DNA of 64,000 nt, taken from the NCBI GenBank assembly GCA_016713825.1, contig JADJOJ010000010.1:248001-312000 (forward strand), given 5' to 3'. The translations under genes were made by a program, and so were the position numbers. The DNA comes from Candidatus Leptofilum gracile (GTDB taxonomy: Bacteria; Chloroflexota; Anaerolineae; Promineifilales; Promineifilaceae). Under the pieces are notes generated by a model. That model saw only the letters and a program-made list of their open reading frames with translations, was not told the origin of the DNA and did not search any database. Below, in pieces: positions 32,591-41,972 of this stretch. Every line of letters begins with the position of its first letter. Positions within the stretch are counted from its first letter, which is position 1.

Positions 32591-32759
32591 GCGCTGTTTA
32601 TAGCAAGTTACGGCCGTTTTTCAACCATCGTCTCGGGTAAATTTCCCAGCGGCTAAATTTGAACGGGTAACGGTAAGGAAAGGCAACCAGAAAGCAAAAT
32701 CGGGTACGATTTTGGCACTTTCTAAGTCTCGTTTGCCCGTTTTCCAAAAGGAGTCGTTG

Positions 32760-35700
32760 ATGAAGCATTACCGCACTTTGCTGCTTACCGTTGCGCTCAC
32801 CCTTTCCCTTTCCTTGTTTCATTTCATTATCGTATCGGCCAAAAACAGTTCGGCGGTGCCCCAAGCCCCGACGGCCACCATGTGGATTGATACGGTTCGT
32901 CACAATGGCGTGATTTACTTCTTGTTTAACGATCCGATCAAGTTGGAGCGTTACGACGTCACCAACGAACTCTGGCTGGATCCCATCACCTTTGATGCCT
33001 TGCTTGAGGCACCCACCGCCGTGGTGGTAGATGAATCGCACATTTTTGTGGCGTTTGGCCAGGCGGTGTACCGCTTTAATCTCGATGGGACGGGCCAGCT
33101 GCACTTACACAACACCAGTACGGCCGTACGCGACCTCTTTACCAATTCGCTGTACCTGATCATCAATTACTCCTCCGGCAGCAGCGGACGGCTGGCCACG
33201 TTGGAAAAAGAATCCGGCTTGTTTGTGGATTCCGCCTCCTACACTTACGACTCTTTGAACGGCCCGTCATACTCGGCCGAACTGGGTAAAATCTTTGGCC
33301 GCACCTCTGGCATTAGCCCGTCAGACATCATTTACGTGGCGGTGAACAGCGATGGCACTCTGGGCGCCAGCGCCATCGACAGCCCGTACCACGGCAGTTA
33401 CCCCAACGCAACCGGCACATTTTTATTTCCTGGCGACGGCCGTGTGGTGGATACGGCGGGCATTGTCTATAACACATCCGACCTCAGCTACAGCAACAGC
33501 CTGGCTGGCGCAGTAAACGACATTGGCTTTTACGGCGATTTACCCATCGTGCGGCGCGGCGGCACCCTGATTGCCTTCAGCAATACCCTGTTGCAAACTG
33601 GCAGCTACACGCCCACGGACCACACCCCAGCCAAAATTTATGTCGAAGGCGACACCATTTTGAGCTTCTACTTTGAAGAGACGCGGGGGGTGGCCGTAAC
33701 GGCCATCGATGTGGCCCTGCTCTCGCCCGATGTGCCGGGGGAAGCCGTTGACCCCAACGGCTTAAAATACGTGGCCAATTCTGTTGCCCTGGGCAATGAT
33801 GAAATCATCTACATTCTCAGCAAGTCCCAGTTGAGCATTTTCCGCTGGTCGGTGGCCACGCGCAGCTACCTGGAAACCATTCCCCTGGCGGCCGCGCCCA
33901 CCTACATGGCTTACTCACCAGTGACCAACCGCATCTACCTGGCGTATGCTTCGGGAGAGATGACCCAAATTAAACTGGATGACTCTTTTGCGGAAGTGCC
34001 GTTTGCCAATTTGCCCGGTGGGCCACTGGGTCTGGCCACCGCCGGTGAGTATGTGTTTGCGGTGGACGCTTCTGGCTCTTGGGAATCTCATTACACGTTT
34101 CATCCGGATGGCACCCAAATTTCGGCCGTTGATTGGAATTACCGATCAAACGAATATTTTTGGAGCGAGGCGAACCGCAAAATGTACTTCTTTCGCGAAG
34201 GTGTCTCGCCCAATGATTTGCTGTGGGAAAACATTGCCCCAGATGGCACGATTGGCACCAAGCTGGATTCGCCCTATCACAGCAGCGATGGCATCGTCTA
34301 TCCCATCAACGTTGCCCCAGATGGCTCCAAGGTAATCCTGGGTTCAGGGCGGATGTATGATGCCATCTCCCTGGTTTATTCAACCAGCTTGCCCAACACC
34401 ATCAAAGATGCGGCGTGGATTAGCAGTACGCTGTACACCTTGCAAGACATTGGGGTGGACATCCAGGTGCAGCGCTGGGGTCCAACCTACGGCCTGGAAG
34501 CGGTGAGTACAACGCCCGGCGAGGCCATCCAGCTCTATGCCGTGGACGAAGGTTTGCTGGCAATTATCAACTTCTACGGCCTGCCTCGCTTTATTCTGTA
34601 TGATGCGGATTTCAATGTTTTGTTTGAAAGCGAGACGATGCTGGGTCTGGAAGCTTTCAACAACAGCCCCACCTGGCTGGGGAATGCCACAACCCTCACC
34701 TCGACGCTGGCTTTTGGCGCCGGGAACATCAACTACACCTGGCAGTTTGGCGATGGCGCCAGCCAGTCGGGCAAAGATGTGTCGCACAACTATTCTGCGC
34801 TGGGCGAATTTGAGGCGGTTTTGACGGCCAGCAACGAAGCAGAGACGATTTCGACAACAACGGCCGTTGCCATCATCGATTACCCGGTTAGCGGACTGGT
34901 GGCGGCCAACAATGGCCCCACCCAGGAAACCAAAAGCACTCAGCTGACGGCAACTGTTGCCCACGGCACAAACGTAACGTACGCCTGGAACCTGGGAGAC
35001 GGCACGTTAGGCTCAGGCACGACGGTAAACCATGTCTATCCCGCTATGGGCACGTACACGGCCACCGTGACGGCCACCAACAGCACCAACCACCAGGTCG
35101 CCACGACGCAGGTTGTGATTACCGAGCTGGTTACGCCGTTAATTGGCCTGGCCCCGGATTCGCTGTCGTTCACTGTAAACGCCGGGAATGAATCCCCCGA
35201 AACGCAGCTGTTGACGATTACAAACGTAGGCACGGGCAGCCTGAACTGGCAGCTGAGTGAAGGATTGAGCTGGCTCTCGCTGGGGCAGCTATCCGGCACG
35301 GCGCCGGGCAGCGTGGTGGTATCGGCCAGCTGGAACGGCCTGCCGGTTGGCGTGTACACCGGGCAAATCACTGTTTCCAGCGCCAGCGCAGCCAACTCGC
35401 CCCAGTTTGTGCCCGTGACGCTGCATGTGTTGCCGGAGGTGCTCATTGATTTGTCGGTGGAATCGGGGTATACGGCCGTTGCCCTAAACTGGAGCATTGT
35501 GGCCGATCCCGATCTGGCCGGATATGCCATCTTCCGCACCGCAGAAGGCACGCAAAACTGGGTGGAGATTGATCGCACCACAGCCCACCATTACTTTGAC
35601 GATTCGCCGGAGCTGGTTCCGGGGCAGAGCTACTGCTACTTTGTCGCCGCCTTCGACGACCAGGAGCGGCAGCTGGCGGAATCGGCCGTCCAGTGTACGG

Positions 35701-36842
35701 TTTTTGGCGGTACGACCTTGTGGGTACCGGATGTGATGGCCGCGCCGGGCACAACGGCCGTTGTGCCGGTGAACATCAGCAATGCCCAGGGGTTGAGGAT
35801 TGCGGCGGCAGACATCTGGATGGAATACGACAGCTCGGTGCTAACCTTCCAATCCGTTTCCAGCACGCCGCTGACGGCCGGTTACATCTGGTCCTTTGAG
35901 GATGAAGCGGTTTCTGGCAGCATACGCCGGGTTAAGATCGGCACATTTAGCCTGGTGCCGCCCGCGTTGTTTGGCGAAGGGTCGCTCTTCTGGCTGCACT
36001 TCCAGGTGATCGGTACGCCGCTGGCCACCAGCGATCTGAATTTGAAAGAGTTCATTTATGGCGTTGGCGGCTCAACCATCTATACGCCCGATAACTTGAT
36101 TACCCCCATCTCGCTCATCCTGACCGATGGTCTGTTCACCGTAGAAGACGGCTTTGCCCTGGGCGATTTGAATGGTAACGGGGTGGTGGAAACGGTGGAC
36201 GCCTACATTGCCCTGCAGATTGTGGTGAAGAAGATCATCCCCTCGTCCGAGCAGCTGAATGCCGGGGATATCAATGGGAACGGCCGTATCGATGTTGCCG
36301 ACGCCACCATGATTTTCTACTATGCGGTCCATGGGGAATGGCCACAGCTGCATCAAACGGGGTCGCGCGTCCTTACGCCCGCCGCCCCGGTCACCCTCTC
36401 TCTGGGCGATGTCACGGCCGAAGCTGGGCAAACCGCTTCGATCCAACTCCATGCCGAAAATCTCGCTGATTGGGCGGGGGGCCAGTTTGCCATCGTCTAC
36501 GATCCGGCGGTGGTGGAACGCATCGTGGCGGTGAACGGCGTGGCGCTGGCCAAGAACTTCCTGGTCGAGATGAATGACAATGGCACAGGGTTGGCTCAAA
36601 TTGCGATGATTGCGAATACGGCCGTTTCGGGCAGCGGCGATATCTTGAATATCGAAGTGCAGCTCAAGCCAGGCCTTGCCCCGGGCGATACGGGCAGCCT
36701 CACCATTGGCGCAGTAGAGCTAAACGACCTGGTTGGCCGCGACTTTACCACCTCGGCGCTGCAACTGGAAATCATCACCTTTGGCGGTTCCGTTAAAGTC
36801 GGTGGATTCACCATCTTCCTGCCAATGATCACACGGCCGTAA
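32760..36842 (+). CDS. Secreted PKD / cohesin / dockerin / cohesin protein
   Basis: 1,360 residues from an ATG with AAAAGGAG. Signal peptide ~1-27. Residues ~40-640 form a long beta-propeller-like region with repeated blades. Two PKD domains follow (YTWQFGDGASQSG and YAWNLGDGTLGSG, ~650-800), then a BACON/Ig-like module (~810-895), an FN3 module (~905-980) and a cohesin-like domain (~985-1120, VPDVMAAPGTTAVVPVNISNAQG). A dockerin follows with two Ca-binding loops (GDLNGNGVVETVDAY and GDINGNGRIDVADAT, ~1128-1185), then a second cohesin-like domain, and the tail GGFTIFLPMITRP. It is probably a cell-surface scaffold or binding protein. The GH44 gene follows on the opposite strand. Confidence 0.88.
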   Translation: MKHYRTLLLTVALTLSLSLFHFIIVSAKNSSAVPQAPTATMWIDTVRHNGVIYFLFNDPIKLERYDVTNELWLDPITFDALLEAPTAVVVDESHIFVAFGQAVYRFNLDGTGQLHLHNTSTAVRDLFTNSLYLIINYSSGSSGRLATLEKESGLFVDSASYTYDSLNGPSYSAELGKIFGRTSGISPSDIIYVAVNSDGTLGASAIDSPYHGSYPNATGTFLFPGDGRVVDTAGIVYNTSDLSYSNSLAGAVNDIGFYGDLPIVRRGGTLIAFSNTLLQTGSYTPTDHTPAKIYVEGDTILSFYFEETRGVAVTAIDVALLSPDVPGEAVDPNGLKYVANSVALGNDEIIYILSKSQLSIFRWSVATRSYLETIPLAAAPTYMAYSPVTNRIYLAYASGEMTQIKLDDSFAEVPFANLPGGPLGLATAGEYVFAVDASGSWESHYTFHPDGTQISAVDWNYRSNEYFWSEANRKMYFFREGVSPNDLLWENIAPDGTIGTKLDSPYHSSDGIVYPINVAPDGSKVILGSGRMYDAISLVYSTSLPNTIKDAAWISSTLYTLQDIGVDIQVQRWGPTYGLEAVSTTPGEAIQLYAVDEGLLAIINFYGLPRFILYDADFNVLFESETMLGLEAFNNSPTWLGNATTLTSTLAFGAGNINYTWQFGDGASQSGKDVSHNYSALGEFEAVLTASNEAETISTTTAVAIIDYPVSGLVAANNGPTQETKSTQLTATVAHGTNVTYAWNLGDGTLGSGTTVNHVYPAMGTYTATVTATNSTNHQVATTQVVITELVTPLIGLAPDSLSFTVNAGNESPETQLLTITNVGTGSLNWQLSEGLSWLSLGQLSGTAPGSVVVSASWNGLPVGVYTGQITVSSASAANSPQFVPVTLHVLPEVLIDLSVESGYTAVALNWSIVADPDLAGYAIFRTAEGTQNWVEIDRTTAHHYFDDSPELVPGQSYCYFVAAFDDQERQLAESAVQCTVFGGTTLWVPDVMAAPGTTAVVPVNISNAQGLRIAAADIWMEYDSSVLTFQSVSSTPLTAGYIWSFEDEAVSGSIRRVKIGTFSLVPPALFGEGSLFWLHFQVIGTPLATSDLNLKEFIYGVGGSTIYTPDNLITPISLILTDGLFTVEDGFALGDLNGNGVVETVDAYIALQIVVKKIIPSSEQLNAGDINGNGRIDVADATMIFYYAVHGEWPQLHQTGSRVLTPAAPVTLSLGDVTAEAGQTASIQLHAENLADWAGGQFAIVYDPAVVERIVAVNGVALAKNFLVEMNDNGTGLAQIAMIANTAVSGSGDILNIEVQLKPGLAPGDTGSLTIGAVELNDLVGRDFTTSALQLEIITFGGSVKVGGFTIFLPMITRP

Positions 36843-36862
36843 CCTTTCCCCAAGCCGTTGCT

Positions 36863-36906
36863 TAAAAAAGACGCCAGCTTTACGAGAAAGCTGGCGTCTT
36901 TTTTTG
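36863..36906. terminator. Bidirectional terminator
   Basis: AAAAAAGACGCCAGCTTT-ACGAG-AAAGCTGGCGTC followed by seven T. The A-tract on the other side makes it work for both converging genes (the scaffold-like protein and the GH44 gene). Confidence 0.95.
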
Positions 36907-36991
36907 CGGGTAGAAAAGGGCAAAAAGTGTCAGGCCGCATCTGAGGCTGCGGAAGCTGCCAATTCAATCATATGAGGTTCCAGCGTGCCTT

Positions 36992-38740
36992 TCACTTATT
37001 AACAAACGGCAAAAACGATTGGAGCACATCCCCACTTGTCACTTCAAAAAGCGTAATGGAATCGGCCGGGAAGGTGGCGCTGAAGCCACCAGCGGGCACA
37101 ACTAGATTGGGCTGCTGCGTAATCTGGCTGAGATTGCTGCTGGCGTACCGGTACACTTCGGCCGTGCCGCCCGCAAAGCCGTCCAGCGCGATGGTGCTGG
37201 TGAGCGGCCCGCCGCTTTTGTTCACCACCATGATGGTCAGGGCCAGGTCGCTGCTGCGCCGCGCGGCAAAGACGGACAGCTGCTCCACGTTGCTGCTGCT
37301 GGCGGGCAGGCTGAGGTTGCCAAAGTCGGCACCGCTGCCGTCGTAGTTGAGGTACATGCGGAAGGCAAAGGCGCCGGGGGCGGTGTTGGCCGGGGGTGCC
37401 CAGAGGGTTGCCAGGTCCACCTGCTGCTGGCCAAAGATGCCCAGCACATCGGCCTGGGCCAATGCTCCGTTGATGTGTTCCAAACCGCCCCAGTTGTATT
37501 CGGTGATGGCGATTTTGGTGCCGGGGTAGTAGGTGTCTATCCAATCCTGCATCCGGGGAATCAGTTCAACCGGTTCGTTGATCCAGCTCTCGTCCACGTA
37601 GGTGGGGTCCCACAGGGCGCGGGTGGAGCGCAGCCGCAGCGCCTGGGTGGCATCGCCGCCAGCCGATGTGAGAGCCACGCCGCTTTGCTGCGGGTAAAAG
37701 TGCAGGTCCAGGTAATCCAGCAGGCGCGTGCCGTTGGTTTGTTCGTAGGCGGCCAACTGCTGGAGATACCACTCCACCAGAGGCATGTTGCCGTGCGCCA
37801 ACCGATCCGGGGGATTGAGCCAGAATGTGTCGCTGGAGGCCACGTCGGCGGCGGAGTAGAAGTAGGCGGTCCAGCCCCACAGAACGGGGCCGAGCGTGCT
37901 GGCGGTGGGGTCTGCCTGTTTGATCGCTTCAGCGTAGTCGATGGTGCGCGCCAGCAGCTCGTCGTAGGTGAGCGGATTGGGGTAGACGTCGCGGTGGGTA
38001 CTGTTCCAGAGCATTGGCTCGTTGTCCAGGGCGTAGTAGGGGACGCCACCGTTGGCCGCTGTGCCAAATTCGCCGACGAGATGGGTGACCCACTCGTTGA
38101 CCCAACTTTCATCGATGGCGGTGCTGGTCAGGGTGGGATCGTTGCCGGTGATGGGGGTGCCGTTGGGGAAACGGCCGTTGCCGCATTCCCAATTCCCATC
38201 AAACGCCTGCTGGTTGGGGTAAATGGACTGAGGGAAGCCGCAGTCGCGATCGTTGGTCAGGCGGCGCTTGGGTGTCCAGCCAATCATCGGCAGGGTGACA
38301 ATGGAGCGGGTGCCGCTGCTGTTGTTGGCCAGCACAAACTCATCTAGGCCGGTGACGGTGAGATCGTTATCCCCATCCGGCACGTTCATGAAAAACCAGT
38401 CGCTGGCCCGGTTGGAGACATCGATTTTCCAATTGTAGCGCGTGGTGGCGTTGCCACCCCAGCGGTTCACCGGTAAACCGATTTCGGCCGCCAGCGTGTT
38501 ATCGGCAAAGTTGATGCCGTAAATGTCCGGGCTGATGGTATGGGAAACGGTGGTGGTGTCGATGGTCAGGGTGGGACCGGTGCCCGGCGGGACCGACTCA
38601 CCGCTGCCGTCGGCCTCCACCAGCTGAACGTCGTCCAGGTAATAAACTGGCTGAGCCGAACCCGAGCCTTCTTGCAGCACGATGCCGGTCACGGTGCCGT
38701 TAGACAGGCCCAGAGCGCTCAGGGCAACCTCGACCTGGCT
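36992..38740 (-). CDS. GH44 endoglucanase catalytic part
   Basis: This ~580-residue segment begins right after an in-frame TGA. It holds the GH44 core: NRWGGNATTRYNWK, the acid/base E in ALDNEPMLW, the nucleophile E in AITEYNWGG, and a C-terminal beta domain ending VLQSFLPFVNK. GH44 enzymes cut beta-1,4 glucan or xyloglucan with retention. The signal peptide and carbohydrate-binding-like start lie upstream in the same frame (38741-39133), so the intact gene would span 36992-39133 (~713 residues). Any start after the TGA would give a protein without a signal. Confidence 0.9.
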   Translation of the reverse strand, partial: SQVEVALSALGLSNGTVTGIVLQEGSGSAQPVYYLDDVQLVEADGSGESVPPGTGPTLTIDTTTVSHTISPDIYGINFADNTLAAEIGLPVNRWGGNATTRYNWKIDVSNRASDWFFMNVPDGDNDLTVTGLDEFVLANNSSGTRSIVTLPMIGWTPKRRLTNDRDCGFPQSIYPNQQAFDGNWECGNGRFPNGTPITGNDPTLTSTAIDESWVNEWVTHLVGEFGTAANGGVPYYALDNEPMLWNSTHRDVYPNPLTYDELLARTIDYAEAIKQADPTASTLGPVLWGWTAYFYSAADVASSDTFWLNPPDRLAHGNMPLVEWYLQQLAAYEQTNGTRLLDYLDLHFYPQQSGVALTSAGGDATQALRLRSTRALWDPTYVDESWINEPVELIPRMQDWIDTYYPGTKIAITEYNWGGLEHINGALAQADVLGIFGQQQVDLATLWAPPANTAPGAFAFRMYLNYDGSGADFGNLSLPASSSNVEQLSVFAARRSSDLALTIMVVNKSGGPLTSTIALDGFAGGTAEVYRYASSNLSQITQQPNLVVPAGGFSATFPADSITLFEVTSGDVLQSFLPFVNK

Positions 38741-39133
38741 TCAGATGTTGGCGGTGGTGGTGACGGCCACGGCCGTTTCGACAATTGCCTGCGAGCCATC
38801 GCGCAGCTGGAGGCTGAGCTGATGGCCGCCCGTTGTGCCGCCATGAATCCAGAAGCTGACGGCGTCGTAATCGGTTGTGCTGTAGGCGGTGCTGCTTTGC
38901 AGCGACAGCCCGGTCCAAGCGGCGGTGTGGGTGACGCTCATGGCGTCGCTGCCGGTGTGGACGGGGGTGCTGGTGTTGAAGGAAACGGCCGTTCCCCAGG
39001 ACCAATCCTGCCAGTTTGCAGCCAGGGCATCGTCGTAAATGATGAGGTTGGCGGTGGGCTGGGCGGCCAGGGAGAAGATGGGAATCAAAAAGAGGGCCAA
39101 TAAAACGATTATCCACACAGAACGCTTTTTCAT
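38741..39133 (-). pseudogene. Signal peptide and N-terminal module of the GH44 gene, ended by TGA
   Basis: From an ATG with AAAGGAG: signal peptide (WIIVLLALFLIPIFSLAAQ), then a jelly-roll carbohydrate-binding-like module. The codon after TTTANI is TGA. Reading on in frame gives SQVEVALSALGLSNG, which completes the module. In such modules a Trp often sits at this point, so TGG to TGA is a likely cause. Other genes here (3609, 4854) end in TGA, so the code is not changed. Confidence 0.82.
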
Positions 39134-39355
39134 ACAAACTCCTTTGTTACACTTAACTTTACTTTTCTGCTCCTGCACGGACAGATTTGTCCGTGCAAAG
39201 ATCATTGTACGCAGCTTGGTGAACTTGGGATATTTTTTTGGACTTCTGGGTTATCTTGCGGGAAAAACAGGGCTGTTTTACTCATCAAAGCTGCATTTGC
39301 GGAAATGTGGATTCGTGCTACGTTTCTGGAAAACTCAACGAGATAAGAGGCACCG

Positions 39356-40033
39356 ATGTCGATTTTGTTGTATGCGGTTTATACGGCCGTTCACCTCCTC
39401 CTCCTGCTCTGGGGCGTAAAAATCTGGCGACGCCATCACACACTCAGCACGGCGCTGCTGGTGGCCATCTCCTTTGGCCTGTTTTACGACAATCTGATTT
39501 TGGCGTTGGGCACGTGGTTGGGCGAAGGTGATTTGCTGCTGGCGCTGAGCTGGCCGCGCTTCATTTTGCACCAGTTGGTGCTGCCCTGGATGATTTTGGC
39601 AGCGTATGACCAGGCGCGGCTGACGGGGGCGGGATGGACAAAATGGCGGTGGGGAAGGGGAACGGCCGTTCTCCTCTCCATTCTCGTCATGATTGCGGGC
39701 ATTTTCACCCGGCTGGTGCCTGTGGCGCTGGAGCCAGAGCTGATGGACGGCGTGGTGCGCTACGTGGCGCGCAACGTCAGCGGCCCGCCGATTGTGAGCA
39801 TCGTCAGCATTGGGCTGGTGGGGGTAATGGGCATCAGCTGGTGGCGGCAAAAGCAGTGGCCCTGGCTCACGCTCATCGTCATCCTCGTGTTTATTGGGGA
39901 GGGGTACCCCAGCGAAGCGGTGCGGCGGGTGTTTGGTTCTGGCCTGGAAGCGGTGTTGATGGGGATTTTGTACTTTACCACGTACCGTTTTGCTCTGGCT
40001 GGTGTACAGCGAACCAAGCCTAGCGTGGGGTAA
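39356..40033 (+). CDS. Multi-pass membrane protein of unknown function
   Basis: 225 residues with six or seven hydrophobic segments and Arg/Lys-rich turns (KIWRRH, WTKWRWGRG, SWWRQKQWPW). No recognised family. The start follows AAGAGGCACCG. It converges with the histidine kinase gene, leaving only 23 bases between stops. Confidence 0.75.
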   Translation: MSILLYAVYTAVHLLLLLWGVKIWRRHHTLSTALLVAISFGLFYDNLILALGTWLGEGDLLLALSWPRFILHQLVLPWMILAAYDQARLTGAGWTKWRWGRGTAVLLSILVMIAGIFTRLVPVALEPELMDGVVRYVARNVSGPPIVSIVSIGLVGVMGISWWRQKQWPWLTLIVILVFIGEGYPSEAVRRVFGSGLEAVLMGILYFTTYRFALAGVQRTKPSVG

Positions 40034-40056
40034 AAACGGGATGTTTTTAAACCTAC

Positions 40057-41874
40057 TTATGCTTGATGTTTGCCGTGTTTCTGGGTAGCTCTCGCCAGAA
40101 TGGATGCCATTTCTTTGAAATCAAGTGGCTTTTTTAAGAAGCCAGACATTCCAGTTTTGATTAATTCCTGGGCAAACTCAACTTCCGCCGGGTTGCCGCT
40201 CATGAAGATTATGGGGATCGTCACACCTTGCTGGCGCAGCGCTGAAAATAAGGCCTCTCCTCCCATTCTGGGCATTGTCAAGTCGCTTACGATAACAGCC
40301 ACTTCATCTTGCTTCATTTTCAAAATTTCTAGCGCTTCGATGCCGTTTACGGCCGTAATTATTTTGTAATTGAGCGCTTCCAACGTGCTGGTTAACGCTT
40401 CTCTTAGCAGCAGGTTGTCTTCGACCACCAGTACCAGCTCGCCATGGCCTACCGGCAGCTGCCAGCCTTTAGCCGATAGCGGTAAGCTTTCTGCCTTGGG
40501 TTTCGTTGTCATTGCCGGAAAATAAATGATGAAAGTTGTGCCCTTCCCGACGGCGGATTCAACCGTGATGAAACCATTACTCTGTTTAACAATGCCTTGA
40601 ACCTGGGCCAACCCCAGCCCTGTGCCTTTGCCTGGGGCCTTGGTTGTAAAATAAGGTTCAAAAATGCGGGGTAAAATCTCAGCGCTGATGCCTTCTCCGG
40701 TGTCGGTGACGCTGATTTGAACCCAATCCTCAGCGGGCATTTCAGGGAAAGGTAGCGGTGTGCCTGGGTGACGTTTTTCAATGGTAAAGGTGAGCTGCCC
40801 CCCTTTGGGCATTGCATCGCGGGCGTTCATTGCCAGGTTGATAATTAGTTGGCGCAGTTGATTCTTGTCGGCAAAAAGCGTGCCAGAATGATTTTTGAGG
40901 TTGAGCGTGATCTGAATATTTTCTTGAAGGGTGTGTTGTAGGAGATCGATATGTTCTTGGAGAAAAGCGGCTAATTCAATTTCTTTAGGTTGAATGACCG
41001 ACCGGCGGCTAAAATCTAATATTTGTTGAATGAGGGCGGCTGCAATATTTGTCTGTTCGATAATAGTCTGTAATTTAGCCAGCCGATAATCACTGCTTTT
41101 GTTGATTTGCCTTTGGCAGAGCTCAGCTTCTAGCATGATGATGGCAAGGATGTTGTTGAAGTCGTGGGCAATGCCTGCGGCCAACTGTCCAACGGCGGCT
41201 AATTTTTCCTGGCGTATCAGCTGATCCTGTGCTGATTTTAGGTCGGCCAACGTTGCTTCGAGGCGTTTGTAGCTGGCTTGCAACGCTTCTTCAGCCATTT
41301 TTCGTTCGGTGATGTCGTTGATGATGAGTCGCGTGCTTTGCTGGTTGGCAACCAATGTTCTTTTGAGGTTGGCCCAAATGGGAGGGCCATTGGCGCTTTT
41401 CAGGCGTAAATCAATCAGTGGGGCTTCGCCTTTTTCCAAAAGCTGCTTGTTTTGCAGGTAAAAGGTATCTTGGTCGGGGGGGCAGATGAAGTGGGAGAAC
41501 GGCCGTTTCACCAATTCAGCACGCGTCACCCCCAACATTTCGGCAGCTGTCAGGTTGGCTTCTTCAATGATTCCGGCCAGGTTGAGGGTTAAGTAGCCAA
41601 CTGGGGCCAAATCATACAGCTCAAAATAGCGCCCGCGCGATTCCTCAAGATTCAACTGCGTTTGGCGCAGCTCTTCGTTTTGCAACTCCAATTCAATCTG
41701 ATGAACTTGCAGCTCATACAGCACTTTTGCAAATTCTTCGGGTGATGACGTCGCGATTTCAAACAGCGATGGGGAGGCGATTTCTTGCGTTAATTCTTCA
41801 GCACGTTGGCGCAAGCTTTTTGCCGCAGATTCTGGGTCTGGGAGTGGGTGGTCACTGGAATCTTGATGGCACAT
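40057..41874 (-). CDS. PAS hybrid histidine kinase with C-terminal receiver
   Basis: 605 residues from ATG with AAGGAG. No membrane segment. Coiled coil ~45-80, PAS ~80-190, HisKA with H237 (GIAHDFNNI, the HDFNN type), HATPase ~340-465 (NLAMNARDAMP as N-box, DTGEGI, GTGLGL), then a receiver ~478-600 with phospho-acceptor D in VSDLTMP. It lies 98 bases downstream of the CheB-CheR-PAS gene, which ends in PAS domains and lacks a kinase. The two probably work as one cytoplasmic sensory pair. Confidence 0.95.
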   Translation of the reverse strand: MCHQDSSDHPLPDPESAAKSLRQRAEELTQEIASPSLFEIATSSPEEFAKVLYELQVHQIELELQNEELRQTQLNLEESRGRYFELYDLAPVGYLTLNLAGIIEEANLTAAEMLGVTRAELVKRPFSHFICPPDQDTFYLQNKQLLEKGEAPLIDLRLKSANGPPIWANLKRTLVANQQSTRLIINDITERKMAEEALQASYKRLEATLADLKSAQDQLIRQEKLAAVGQLAAGIAHDFNNILAIIMLEAELCQRQINKSSDYRLAKLQTIIEQTNIAAALIQQILDFSRRSVIQPKEIELAAFLQEHIDLLQHTLQENIQITLNLKNHSGTLFADKNQLRQLIINLAMNARDAMPKGGQLTFTIEKRHPGTPLPFPEMPAEDWVQISVTDTGEGISAEILPRIFEPYFTTKAPGKGTGLGLAQVQGIVKQSNGFITVESAVGKGTTFIIYFPAMTTKPKAESLPLSAKGWQLPVGHGELVLVVEDNLLLREALTSTLEALNYKIITAVNGIEALEILKMKQDEVAVIVSDLTMPRMGGEALFSALRQQGVTIPIIFMSGNPAEVEFAQELIKTGMSGFLKKPLDFKEMASILARATQKHGKHQA

Positions 41875-41972
41875 ACGAATGCTCCTTCAGACAAATTAGG
41901 CCATCGACCAAACCCTTGCGGTTTTGCTGGAAGGCTTAATTTTTACGAGCTTTTAACAGCTTACTGTTATTG

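Noticed and set aside
32760..34680. N-terminal part of the scaffold-like protein as a named enzyme domain
   Set aside because: Blade-like repeats are visible but no catalytic motif; a beta-propeller is the most I can support.
38741..38743. TGA recoded as Trp in this genome
   Set aside because: Several intact genes end in TGA (for example at 3609 and 4854), so global recoding is excluded; a point change or error is simpler.
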